Positions 17,317-24,879 of a stretch of 25,097 bases of DNA are shown piece after piece. The position numbers and the translations under genes were made by a program. The notes beneath the pieces were generated by a model. It ran no database searches. It saw nothing but the letters and a program-made list of their open reading frames with translations, and had not been told where the DNA came from. Location of the stretch: assembly GCA_937916025.1 (NCBI GenBank), contig CALGGX010000060.1:1-25097 (forward strand), written 5' to 3'. Position 1 is the first letter of the stretch. Each line of letters opens with the position of its first letter. Source of the stretch: an uncultured Selenomonadales bacterium (GTDB lineage Bacteria; Bacillota_C; Negativicutes; Selenomonadales; Selenomonadaceae).

Positions 17317-19116
17317 TCAGTTCGGATCGTCCGTCAAGCGGTAACGCCCGAGCATCGTCGTCAAATTCTCGCGATTGAAACCGTACTCCGCCGACGAAAA
17401 ATCCTGCCGCGCCTCGTATTTGTTCGAGCGCGCATTCAAAATCCCGCCGATTGTATCATATATCAAGTCGTTTGTAAAATATTGATCCCGACGTTCGAGC
17501 AGCTGTTTCGACCGGTCCGGAAACGCCGCGCAATATTCTTCCGATAACCAAATCCACATCGGGATGCGAACCATGTCGAAACTGAACACGTCCGGGTTAT
17601 GCGATATCTTCAAATTCTCTCCGTGATCGGAAAAATAAAGCATCGCCTGCAAATTCAGCTCCGACTTCGCGTACTCGAATATCTCCGACAGGACGTAATC
17701 GGTATAGAGGATCGTATTCGCATACGCTTCCGCCGCCAACGCCATACCCGTGCCGTCCGCCGTCACCCATTTCTTAAACTCGCGCGGATATCGATTATTG
17801 TAATAGATATGACTGCCGATCAAATGCAGGACGATGAAATTATTCTCGCCGCCGTCGACCGTCTTCAGATACTTCATCAGCTCGATATCATACATATCGG
17901 AAAAGTCAAAGGCGTCGTCCGTCCAATGCGATTCGTCCGCCGTCTTGGCGACCAACGTCGTCGCGCTGTCGAATTCGCCGTAACGCCCCTGATTGCTGAA
18001 CCAATACGTCCGATAGCCCGCCTTCTTCGCCACGTCGAGGATCGACACAGAATCGTAAAATTCTTTTTGATTGTATTGACTCTGCTCGGTCAAGGCGCGT
18101 TGCAATACCGGAACCGTTTGCGACCACGACGCATACGCGTTTTGAAAGATCAAAAAGCCTTCGTCCGGCGTCCGCGCGGAGAGCCATGGCGTATCGTCGA
18201 ATTCACAGTTCGGATTGAACGCCTTCATGTAATCTCGCGAGGCGGACTCGCCGATTACGACAATAACCGTGCCGCGCACTTTTGAAGCAAGCGTTTCGCT
18301 CCGATTGATTTGCAATTCCTCTAAACGCTCGTCGTAACCGATTTTGTATCGCTGAAGTTCGGCGACGTAATCCGTCACGTTTTTCCATTCGCCCGCAATC
18401 GACGTTTCCGGCAAGTAAGAGCTCAAGGTTCCGAGAGAACCGAGTAAAACAATCGCCGCCGTCAATCGATGCGAAAATCCGCCCGCGAAGTTTCGCGCGA
18501 AGTCTCGAAGCACATTATACGCCCGCCGCATCAGAAATGCAATCACGCCGAAAATAATCGGCAATGAAAAGCCGAAGCTCGACTGCAGCCAATCGATGCT
18601 CTCGTGCCAATTGGTCATGTACAGTGCCATCAGCGACTCCGGCGATAAACAATGCCACGTCAAACAGTAATACGCGAATTGAATGAAGGGGATCAGCAGG
18701 CAAAAAAAATTCAACGCCGTCATCAACGCCGCCGATATTTTTGAATGTCCGAGTGCCGTCAAGAGCACTTCGATACTGCCGAGCATCAGCAAGATCGCCG
18801 TGCCGACAATGAAGTCGTAGCAGATCAGTGACGCAAACCATTGCCGCTCGTAAGTCCACGTGTACAGGATCGGAAACGCGCTGCACCAGCCGAGTGCCGT
18901 GATCAAATTCGGCATGTCGTCTCGGAAATGCAAAAGCGAGTTCCGCGCGGCTTGCATCAAAATCAATCCGACGACAATCGGAAGAAACGCCGGCAGAAAA
19001 TACTTCATGCCGACGTTCTGACCTATGTCGATGTAAAACGCGAGCAGTATGACATAATACGAAACTGCGGAAAACAATGCGTAATTCGTAATTCGTAATT
19101 CGTAATTAATTCCCAA
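17317..19116 (-). CDS. Phosphoethanolamine-transferase-like membrane sulfatase
   Basis: The protein (599 residues from the longest start) has about five or six N-terminal membrane segments to residue ~235, then a periplasmic alkaline-phosphatase/sulfatase-fold domain. Signature residues are GESASR (289-294, nucleophile region), VLHLIGSHIYYNNRYP (429-444) and YFSDHGENL (494-502), as in EptA/CptA/OpgE. These enzymes move phosphoethanolamine from phosphatidylethanolamine to lipid A, LPS core or periplasmic glycans. The 5' end is unresolved: the TTG at 19116 lies inside a 7-bp repeat array, which encodes ELRITNY. In-frame alternatives are TTG at 19077 and ATG at 19008; the ATG would remove the first hydrophobic stretch. 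None has a strong ribosome-binding site. It heads the six-gene glycan operon. Confidence 0.85.
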   Translation of the reverse strand: MGINYELRITNYALFSAVSYYVILLAFYIDIGQNVGMKYFLPAFLPIVVGLILMQAARNSLLHFRDDMPNLITALGWCSAFPILYTWTYERQWFASLICYDFIVGTAILLMLGSIEVLLTALGHSKISAALMTALNFFCLLIPFIQFAYYCLTWHCLSPESLMALYMTNWHESIDWLQSSFGFSLPIIFGVIAFLMRRAYNVLRDFARNFAGGFSHRLTAAIVLLGSLGTLSSYLPETSIAGEWKNVTDYVAELQRYKIGYDERLEELQINRSETLASKVRGTVIVVIGESASRDYMKAFNPNCEFDDTPWLSARTPDEGFLIFQNAYASWSQTVPVLQRALTEQSQYNQKEFYDSVSILDVAKKAGYRTYWFSNQGRYGEFDSATTLVAKTADESHWTDDAFDFSDMYDIELMKYLKTVDGGENNFIVLHLIGSHIYYNNRYPREFKKWVTADGTGMALAAEAYANTILYTDYVLSEIFEYAKSELNLQAMLYFSDHGENLKISHNPDVFSFDMVRIPMWIWLSEEYCAAFPDRSKQLLERRDQYFTNDLIYDTIGGILNARSNKYEARQDFSSAEYGFNRENLTTMLGRYRLTDDPN

Positions 19117-19157
19117 GTCTTAATTCCTAATTCCGCATTCCTAATTCCTAATTGCTT
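19081..19157. repeat. 7-bp tandem repeat array between dnaN and the phosphoethanolamine transferase gene
   Basis: Eleven in-phase heptamers fill this stretch: GTAATTC three times, GTAATTA, ATTCCCA, AGTCTTA, then ATTCCTA/ATTCCGC variants and ATTGCTT. The array starts at the dnaN stop codon and runs into the 5' part of the next gene. It uses the same repeat unit as 1-153. Confidence 0.85.
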
Positions 19158-20266
19158 TACATCGTTCTGATGGGGGTGACGATGTAGATGAAGTCGTCCG
19201 AATCCGCCTCGCGAATGTCCGCCGGCTTCAAATGCCCCGACATTTTGATCACGCAAATATTCGTGTCGATAACCTTCAGAGCTTCGTTGAGATAATTGAC
19301 GTTGAAGGAAATATCCATGTCGCCGCCCTCGATTTGCGCCGGAATGCTTTCTTCGGCATTTCCGATGTCCGGGCTCGTCGAGGAGAGATGCAATTGCCCG
19401 CCCGAGAATTTGCAACGGATCGTCTTGTAATCGGTCTCTTTCGCGATCAAACCGACGCGATCGATCACCGCCAACAATTCTGCCGTTTCGACGCGCGCAA
19501 TCACCGTCGCCTCGCGCGGGATCACTTTTTCATACGACGGGAATTCGCCTTCCAGCAGCCGCGTCTTCATATACACATTGTCGAAGGTAAAGTCGACGTC
19601 TTTTTGCGAGCAACGGATCGTCACCGTGTTGTTGCCGGACTCGTCCGCCAGCCGAACCAATTCGCCGAGGGCTTTCGACGGAATTATGTATTTCATATTG
19701 CCGATATCGTCATAAATATCGTCTTTCATGATTGCAATCCGATGCGTGTTCGTGCCGACCATTGTTACCTTCGAGCCCTCGATGTTGAGCAGGCAACCGG
19801 TAAACATCGGACGCGAGTCGTCGTTCGAGCACGCGTAAATTGTCTTGCGGATCAGATTTTTCAGCGTGATAACCGGCATGGTAAACGTAACTTCCACTTC
19901 CGGCTCTTTGACATGAACCCAATCCTCGACATTCATTGCCAGCAACTTGAATGAGATCGTCTCCGATTGAATGGTGACAACCTTCGCCTCGTCATCGTAA
20001 GAGATGCAAATGATATCGCCGGTGAGTTTCCGATGAATTTCCTGCAAATATTTTCCGCTCACGACGATCTCGCCGGGAATTTCCGTATTGACCGGGATTT
20101 TGGTTTTGATGCCGATCTCGAGATTGTTGGCTTCAAATTCGAGACGGGAACCTTCCGCGCGCATGTAAATGCCGGAAAGAATCGGCGATTGTGTTTTGAC
20201 CGCGACCGCCTTCGAGACGGTGTTGATCGCTTCGCCCAACTCTTTTTTTGTGCATGTGATCTTCAA
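19157..20266 (-). CDS. dnaN: DNA polymerase III beta subunit (sliding clamp)
   Basis: The 369-residue protein is the ring-forming processivity clamp. It shows the family's beginning (KITCTKKELGEAINTVSKAV), internal blocks (GTNTHRIAI, PSKALGELVRL, EGEFPSYEKVIP) and the C-terminus YIVTPIRTM. The start is TTG at 20266, chosen because GGAGGAG lies 6 bases upstream and the conserved N-terminus begins there; the frame runs on to 20293 without support. A clear promoter lies upstream. It is not next to dnaA, recF or gyrB, the usual neighbours, but between the divergent ppx gene and a surface-glycan operon on the same strand. Read-through into the glycan operon is possible because no terminator other than the repeat array is visible. 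Confidence 0.96.
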   Translation of the reverse strand: MKITCTKKELGEAINTVSKAVAVKTQSPILSGIYMRAEGSRLEFEANNLEIGIKTKIPVNTEIPGEIVVSGKYLQEIHRKLTGDIICISYDDEAKVVTIQSETISFKLLAMNVEDWVHVKEPEVEVTFTMPVITLKNLIRKTIYACSNDDSRPMFTGCLLNIEGSKVTMVGTNTHRIAIMKDDIYDDIGNMKYIIPSKALGELVRLADESGNNTVTIRCSQKDVDFTFDNVYMKTRLLEGEFPSYEKVIPREATVIARVETAELLAVIDRVGLIAKETDYKTIRCKFSGGQLHLSSTSPDIGNAEESIPAQIEGGDMDISFNVNYLNEALKVIDTNICVIKMSGHLKPADIREADSDDFIYIVTPIRTM

Positions 20267-20296
20267 ACTATCTCCTCCATTCTGATGTAACAACGT

Positions 20297-20325
20297 ATTG
20301 TATCATTCGCCGAGCAGTTTTTCAA
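20297..20325 (-). promoter_or_regulatory. dnaN promoter
   Basis: On the minus strand TTGAAA (20325-20320) and TACAAT (20302-20297) are separated by 17 bases. The predicted transcript starts about 25 bases before the TTG start codon. Confidence 0.7.
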
Positions 20326-20398
20326 CAGTTTTCATGAAGGGGATCGCTCGTTGGCGGCGAATAAGAAAAAACAAATTTTTTGAGCGGAGGTGCCGGCA

Positions 20399-21322
20399 AT
20401 GCTGTACGGGATGATCGATGTCGGATCAAACACAATTCGCATGGCGATTTATGCCATCGACGGCGACAGAGTTGAGATGGTGATGAAGAAGAAACACACG
20501 GTCGGACTTGCTTCACACGTGCGTGACGGAGTCATGCAACGCAGCGGCATCGAGAAGGTTGTCGAGATCATCGGCGAGTATCGAGATTTTCTCGGCGATC
20601 TCGGCATCACGCGCATGATTGCTTTTACGTCGGCGGCGTTGCGAAATGCCGTCAACAGCCGCGCGGCACTCGACGAGATCGAATTCCGAACGGGCGTCGA
20701 AATTCGCGTGATGAGCGGCGACGAGGAAGCGACGTTTGATTTCATCGGCGCGACGCATAATCTCGTTGACGACAACGGACTTTTGATCGATATCGGCGGC
20801 GGCTCGACCGAGATCGTCTATTATAAGGCGCGGCAGATCAAAATCAAAGTGAGTTTGCCGATCGGATCGCTGGCGTTTCATACGCGCTATACCGGAGTGC
20901 ACATCTTTCCTTCGGCTTCGGAATGCGAAGAGATGCGCGCGGAAGCGGACGTCACCGTCAGCGCGATCAAGGAATTTCAGGCGGTTTCGCATGCGCAGAT
21001 TTGCGGCATAGGCGGCACGTTCAAAGGCGCGATGGCGTTATACAATGCAATGTACGGCATGCCGCGCAACAATGTGCGAATGGAAGTGCGCCGGATCGGC
21101 GACATTCTTCGGCGTTTCGAGCGCGATAACGAATTGATCGAGCCGGATAAAATTCTGCTGATGCGGACGGTGCCGGAGCGCATGCATACCTTCATGCCGG
21201 GGCTGATCATTGCCGACGTGCTCGCGAAACGCTTCGGCAGTCTGCACATAATCTTCAGCGATTCGGGCGTCCGCGAGGGCTACATTTACGACAAGATCAT
21301 CGACAACAATGATTTTTTCTGA
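20399..21322 (+). CDS. ppx: Ppx/GppA family exopolyphosphatase
   Basis: The 307-residue protein has the Ppx/GppA ASKHA-fold signatures: MIDVGSNTIRM at the N-terminus, SGDEEATFDFIGA, LIDIGGGSTEIVYY and GIGGTFKG. The family hydrolyses polyphosphate or the gamma phosphate of pppGpp. At about 300 residues it consists of the phosphatase core only, without the C-terminal HD-like region of E. coli Ppx. The start is ATG at 20399, with GGAGG 8 bases upstream; the upstream GTG at 20390 overlaps that ribosome-binding site and is rejected. It is divergent from dnaN and first in a ppx-htpX-ogt run. No strong promoter was found in front of it. Whether polyP or pppGpp is the substrate cannot be told from sequence. 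Confidence 0.9.
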   Translation: MLYGMIDVGSNTIRMAIYAIDGDRVEMVMKKKHTVGLASHVRDGVMQRSGIEKVVEIIGEYRDFLGDLGITRMIAFTSAALRNAVNSRAALDEIEFRTGVEIRVMSGDEEATFDFIGATHNLVDDNGLLIDIGGGSTEIVYYKARQIKIKVSLPIGSLAFHTRYTGVHIFPSASECEEMRAEADVTVSAIKEFQAVSHAQICGIGGTFKGAMALYNAMYGMPRNNVRMEVRRIGDILRRFERDNELIEPDKILLMRTVPERMHTFMPGLIIADVLAKRFGSLHIIFSDSGVREGYIYDKIIDNNDFF

Positions 21323-21340
21323 TTGGAGGAAATATCGACG

Positions 21341-22189
21341 ATGAACATATTCAAAACCGCGATGCTGATGACATTGCTGACGGTTTTCATGGTTGCAATC
21401 GGGCATTTCATCGGCGGCTCGACGTTTGCGTTCGTGATGCTGATCATCTCGCTCGGTCTCAATGTCTTCTCGTATTGGTTCAGTGACAGCATCGTGCTCA
21501 AAACCGTCAACGCGAAAGAAGTCGACGCCGCCTCCGCGCCGCAATTGTACGGCTTGGTCGAGAAGCTCGCGAAGAATGCCGATCTTCCCATGCCGCGCGT
21601 TTACATCATCGACGAGGAAGTGCCGAACGCCTTCGCCACCGGCAGAAATCCCTCGCACGCGGCGGTTGCCGTCACGACGGGAATTATGAAGACGCTCGAT
21701 TATAACGAGATGGCGGGCGTGCTCGGACATGAACTCGCGCATGTCAAGCATCGAGACATTTTGACGGGAACGATCGCGGCAATGATGGCGGGCGTGATCT
21801 CGACTCTCGCGCAATTCGCGATCTTCGATTCCGACGACGACGATAACGGCGGTTGGATCGGCAAATTGCTGTTGTATTTCCTCGCGCCGCTCGCCGCGTC
21901 TCTGATCCAATTGGCGATTTCGCGCTCGAGAGAGTTTGATGCCGACAAGACCGGCGGCGAGATTTGCGGCAATCCGAATTACTTGGCGAGCGCGCTCGAA
22001 AAGATCGAAGCGTATGCGCAAAGTGCTCCGCCGATCCCTGAAGCAACGACCGCCACCGCGCACATGTACATCATCAATCCGCTCGAGAATTCCAAGCAGG
22101 CACTCAAAAATCTGTTCTCGACGCATCCGCCGACTTCCGAGCGCATCGCAAAACTTCATGAACAGGCGGCACTTGTCTCCGCGCATTGA
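21341..22189 (+). CDS. htpX: Membrane zinc metalloprotease HtpX (M48B)
   Basis: The 282-residue protein has two N-terminal membrane segments (about 6-50), the zinc-binding HELAH motif (130-134) within VLGHELAHVKHRD, two further hydrophobic segments (about 145-165 and 178-198), and SREFDADKTGG, which supplies the third zinc ligand. The C-terminal LFSTHPPTSERIAKL is also typical. HtpX degrades misfolded membrane proteins, with its active site in the cytoplasm. The ATG at 21341 follows GGAGGA by 10 bases; an upstream TTG overlaps that ribosome-binding site. It lies 18 bases after ppx and 15 before ogt, a probable stress-related operon. Confidence 0.97.
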   Translation: MNIFKTAMLMTLLTVFMVAIGHFIGGSTFAFVMLIISLGLNVFSYWFSDSIVLKTVNAKEVDAASAPQLYGLVEKLAKNADLPMPRVYIIDEEVPNAFATGRNPSHAAVAVTTGIMKTLDYNEMAGVLGHELAHVKHRDILTGTIAAMMAGVISTLAQFAIFDSDDDDNGGWIGKLLLYFLAPLAASLIQLAISRSREFDADKTGGEICGNPNYLASALEKIEAYAQSAPPIPEATTATAHMYIINPLENSKQALKNLFSTHPPTSERIAKLHEQAALVSAH

Positions 22190-22204
22190 TCGGAGTGAAT
22201 GACA

Positions 22205-22699
22205 ATGAAATACGTCAACGATTACGACTCGCCGCTCGGTCGGATTGTACTCGCCGCCGACGACGAAGGCTTGAGCGGCTTGTGGTTCGAGGGGCAGAAA
22301 CATTTCGGCGCGGGACTTGCGAAAGACGCTCGGCAACAGGATTCGGCGATTTTCGACGATGCAAAACGTTGGCTCGACGAATATTTTGCGGGGCGATCGC
22401 CGAACTTCATTCCGAAATTGCACTTCGTCGGCACGAAATTTCAGCGGCGAGTGTGGCAATTGCTGTTGCTCATTCCGCGCGGAACGACCATGACGTACGG
22501 CGAATTGGCGAGAGCGATCAACATGCGATCGGCGCGAGCAATCGGCGGCGCGGTTGCTCGAAACAAAATCTCGATCATCGTTCCATGCCATCGTGTGATC
22601 GGCGCGAACGGACGTTTGCTCGGCTACTCGGGCGGACTTGATAAGAAGGCGCGCTTGCTCGAGCTCGAGGGAATTACTGTCGCGAAAGGCGTTCGATGA
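22205..22699 (+). CDS. ogt: Methylated-DNA--protein-cysteine methyltransferase
   Basis: This 164-residue Ogt/MGMT-type suicide enzyme removes alkyl groups from O6-alkylguanine onto its own cysteine. The active site PCHRVIG (Cys128) is intact, with the upstream helix-turn-helix region (MTYGELARAINMRSARAIGGAVARN) containing the flipping Arg. The usual Asn-Pro before the active site reads Asn-Lys (RNKISIIVPCHRV), a small deviation. The ATG at 22205 has CGGAG 9 bases upstream; the ATG at 22199 would be only 3 bases away. It is the third gene after ppx and htpX. A minus-strand open frame overlaps its last 26 bases. Confidence 0.95.
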   Translation: MKYVNDYDSPLGRIVLAADDEGLSGLWFEGQKHFGAGLAKDARQQDSAIFDDAKRWLDEYFAGRSPNFIPKLHFVGTKFQRRVWQLLLLIPRGTTMTYGELARAINMRSARAIGGAVARNKISIIVPCHRVIGANGRLLGYSGGLDKKARLLELEGITVAKGVR

Positions 22700-22799
22700 G
22701 GTCAATCGATTGCAGATATTGTCGATGTTGCACGCCGTCGTCAAAAAACATTCCGCAATCATCCTCGACTGAAAAAATCTGTTGACGACGCCGCATCGC

Positions 22800-23138
22800 G
22801 GACTCAACAGCATTTTCGGAGCAATTCTCGGCGCAATCACACCATTCTTCACGCTCGCGGTGCTGACGGGGCTGTTGCTCGATCGACTCGGGTTCGTCAA
22901 TTTCGATCGCGATCGGCAATTCGCGCGCATTATTCCGAAACGTGTTGCCGTACTTGATGCTCGGCGCGGGGTCGGGCTCATTCATACACGAATTCATTCC
23001 GACCGAACTGCTGACGAAATCTCGCTGTTGAGTTCGATGTTCGAGCGCAAGATGATCGCGGTATTTTTGGCGAGCGTGTTCTCCGTGGCGATCATCACCG
23101 GTTGCGCCTCTAATCTGATTTCGACGGTCGGCGGATGA
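22800..23138 (+). pseudogene. Decayed PF03773 (ArsP/YraQ-type) permease remnant
   Basis: Three fragments of a permease of the ArsP_1/DUF318 type lie in order but in two frames. The first reads NSIFGAILGAITPF followed by TLAVLTGLLLDRLGF (one frame, about 22800-22900). The second reads RALFRNVLPYLMLG then FIHEFIPTELL (a different frame, about 22921-23015). The third, back in the first frame, reads EISLLSSMFERKM then IAVFLASVFSVAIITG (to 23138). Compared with the family, the CSCS-containing loop and another internal stretch are missing. With two frameshifts and two internal deletions it cannot encode a working transporter. Family assignment is from remembered motif patterns. Apart from this remnant, I see no gene between 22700 and 23222. 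Confidence 0.7.
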
Positions 23139-23159
23139 GCGTCGTGTTTTTTTTTTTTT
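23122..23159 (+). terminator. Possible weak terminator with a T13 run
   Basis: CGACG (23122-23126) can pair with CGTCG (23140-23144), followed two bases later by 13 consecutive T (23147-23159). The stem is short, so this is a weak or accidental terminator. It separates the permease remnant from the next promoter. Confidence 0.4.
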
Positions 23160-23171
23160 CCGAAGCTCGCC

Positions 23172-23200
23172 TTGCCAATTTCCGATCGATCAATTACAAT
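23172..23200 (+). promoter_or_regulatory. Promoter of the DUF4230/TSUP pair
   Basis: TTGCCA (23172-23177) and TACAAT (23195-23200) are separated by 17 bases, giving a leader of about 16 bases before the ATG at 23223. Confidence 0.65.
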
Positions 23201-23222
23201 GCCGACGGAAAGGATGATTGCA

Positions 23223-23915
23223 ATGGATTGGTTGTGGAAAATTTTTTTGATGATCATTTCCGGCGAGACAATGTACTTCATCATCGTCTTGGCAGTCGTC
23301 GTGATGTTGGCAATGATCATCGGCAGAATGTCGAAATCGGGTAAAAAGTCATCGTTGCCGCCGCCCGAGCCGGTTTCAACCGTCGTCTGTCAAACAATCC
23401 TTGCCGAGATCAAAAACATGCTCGAAGTCGGCGTCGTTCGGAAGAATTTCAAATCCGTCGTGCATTTTTCGGCGAAGGATAAGCTCATCGGTCCGATCAA
23501 TCGCCCGTTCTCGAAACGCGAATTCACCATCGAATATATCGGAACGATCGTTTGCGGTTGCGATCTCGAACTGATACAAATCTCGCCGAACGGGGAAGCC
23601 GCAAAAATTATCGTGCCGCATTGCCGAGTTTTGCATTCTTACATCGATCAGAATTCAATCAAGGTGCACAATCAGAGTGCTCAAGCGTTCTCGTCGGGGA
23701 TCAAACTCGAAGAGCAAAACGCCGAGCTCGCCGTCGATCTTCAGGCAAATCAAAATGCGGCAATCAATGAAGGACTGCTCGAGCAAGCCGAAAGCAATGT
23801 TCGCGCAATGATCATGTCACTCGTCGAGCGCAAAGGGCTGAAGGCGGAAGTATTTTTTATCGACGGCGGACGCCCTTCGCAACTCGTTTCGCCGAAAAAC
23901 AATTTGATTCAATGA
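23223..23915 (+). CDS. DUF4230-like membrane-anchored protein
   Basis: This 230-residue protein has one N-terminal membrane segment (about 17-34, MYFIIVLAVVVMLAMIIG), a short basic/proline linker, and a soluble domain that resembles DUF4230: an early block of the 'vv..i....ev' type (TILAEIKNMLEVGVV) and a central GTIVCGCDLELIQ region. A helical, Glu/Gln/Ala-rich stretch (about 165-205) precedes a terminal LKAEVFFIDGG. The function of DUF4230 proteins is unknown. The ATG at 23223 is favoured by GGAAAGGA 8 bases upstream and an upstream promoter; the frame extends to 23172 without support. The TSUP gene follows after 13 bases. Confidence 0.7.
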   Translation: MDWLWKIFLMIISGETMYFIIVLAVVVMLAMIIGRMSKSGKKSSLPPPEPVSTVVCQTILAEIKNMLEVGVVRKNFKSVVHFSAKDKLIGPINRPFSKREFTIEYIGTIVCGCDLELIQISPNGEAAKIIVPHCRVLHSYIDQNSIKVHNQSAQAFSSGIKLEEQNAELAVDLQANQNAAINEGLLEQAESNVRAMIMSLVERKGLKAEVFFIDGGRPSQLVSPKNNLIQ

Positions 23916-23928
23916 AAGAAGATGCAAC

Positions 23929-24684
23929 ATGGAATATGAATTGACGACGTTTCTGATCGTCCTGCCGCTCGTATTCGTCGCGGGCTTTGTCGACGCAATT
24001 GCCGGAGGCGGCGGATTGATCTCGCTGCCCGCGTATTTGATCGCCGGACTGCCGCCGCACTTGGCAATCGGCACCAACAAAATGAGCTCAACCATGGGCA
24101 CCGCGCTCGCCACATTCCGATTCGCAAAGAGCGGCTTCATCAATTGGAAACTCGCCGGAGTTTGCGCGGGCTTTGCGTTGATTGCATCGTCATTCGGCGC
24201 GCGGTTGTTGCTTTCGATCGATGAAAAGATCATTCGATACGTCTTGCTGATCATTCTGCCGCTGACGGCGTATTACGTCTTTCGATCAAAAGACTTATCG
24301 CCGACGGGAGCTCCGCGCGGAAGGCTCGAGATGTACGTAATCGCAATCCTGTCGTCGATCGTGATCGGAATTTACGACGGCTTTTACGGACCGGGCACCG
24401 GCACTTTTTTATTGCTGATCCTCACCGGCGTCGCGCACATGAAATTGACCGAGGCAAACGGCATTACGAAGGCAATCAATCTCACGACAAACGTCGCCGC
24501 GCTCGCCGTGTTGCTGTTTTACGGCAAGGTTCTGCTCGTGCTCGGAGTGATCGCCGGACTTTTCAACATGCTCGGCAATTGGCTGGGCACGCGCGCATTT
24601 GTAAGCGGCGGCTCGAAAGTCGTCCGCCCGGTGATCATCTTCGTGCTCGCGATCTTCATGATTAAAATCATCGCCGAATTTTGA
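23929..24684 (+). CDS. TSUP (TauE/SafE) family transporter
   Basis: The 251-residue protein is almost entirely hydrophobic, with about seven or eight membrane segments. It shows the family's two related halves: FVAGFVDAIAGGGGLISLPAYL then AIGTNKMSST near the start, and GIYDGFYGPGTGTFLLL then ANGITKAINLTTN in the second half. The TSUP family (PF01925) exports or imports sulfur-containing and other organic anions such as sulfite, sulfoacetate or taurine; the substrate cannot be assigned here. The ATG at 23929 has a modest AAGAAG ribosome-binding site. It is probably co-transcribed with the DUF4230 gene. Its stop codon lies one base before the -35 of the next promoter. Confidence 0.95.
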   Translation: MEYELTTFLIVLPLVFVAGFVDAIAGGGGLISLPAYLIAGLPPHLAIGTNKMSSTMGTALATFRFAKSGFINWKLAGVCAGFALIASSFGARLLLSIDEKIIRYVLLIILPLTAYYVFRSKDLSPTGAPRGRLEMYVIAILSSIVIGIYDGFYGPGTGTFLLLILTGVAHMKLTEANGITKAINLTTNVAALAVLLFYGKVLLVLGVIAGLFNMLGNWLGTRAFVSGGSKVVRPVIIFVLAIFMIKIIAEF

Positions 24685-24685
24685 C

Positions 24686-24715
24686 TTGACAGAGTTGCCG
24701 CCGAAAACTTATCAT
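24686..24715 (+). promoter_or_regulatory. Promoter of the GNAT gene
   Basis: TTGACA (24686-24691) and TATCAT (24710-24715) are separated by 18 bases. The leader to the ATG at 24748 is about 25 bases and contains an AGAGGA ribosome-binding site (24732-24737). Confidence 0.65.
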
Positions 24716-24747
24716 AAGCGGGATAATTTTGCAGAGGATGCTGATGT

Positions 24748-24879
24748 ATGGCAGAAATTCTGTATCGCAAACCGAATTTCGGCGATATCGAAACGATTTT
24801 CGATTTGATAAACGATTATGCCGAAGAAGGTTTGATGCTTCCGAAGTCGCGCTCGACATTATACGAGACGATCCGCGAG
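24748..24879 (+). CDS. N-acetylglutamate-synthase-like GNAT acetyltransferase, N-terminal part only
   Basis: About 44 residues are recognisable as the start of an ArgA-type GNAT N-acetyltransferase (YRKPNFGDIETIFDLIND, then GLMLPKSRSTLYETIRE). In this family the stretch is normally followed by a substrate-interacting segment and the acetyl-CoA-binding motif A. Full-length members are about 150 residues and make N-acetylglutamate for arginine synthesis. Here the frame runs straight on, without a stop, into a sequence of another protein, so most of the acetyltransferase is absent. The promoter, ribosome-binding site and codon use (24 of 43 third positions G or C) fit the rest of the window. Confidence 0.75.

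Noticed and set aside
20267..20398. Replication origin next to dnaN
   Set aside because: No DnaA-box cluster (TTATCCACA-like) was seen; TTTTTCAACAG is a poor single match, and dnaA is absent.
21038..22981. 647-codon minus-strand open frame opposite ppx, htpX and ogt
   Set aside because: It is antisense to three clearly conserved genes and its translation is Arg/His/Asp-rich low-information sequence. Such shadow frames are common here because of the codon bias.
23147..23159. T13 run as a phase-variation tract
   Set aside because: It lies between genes, after a pseudogene and before a promoter, so slippage would not shift any reading frame; better seen as part of a weak terminator.
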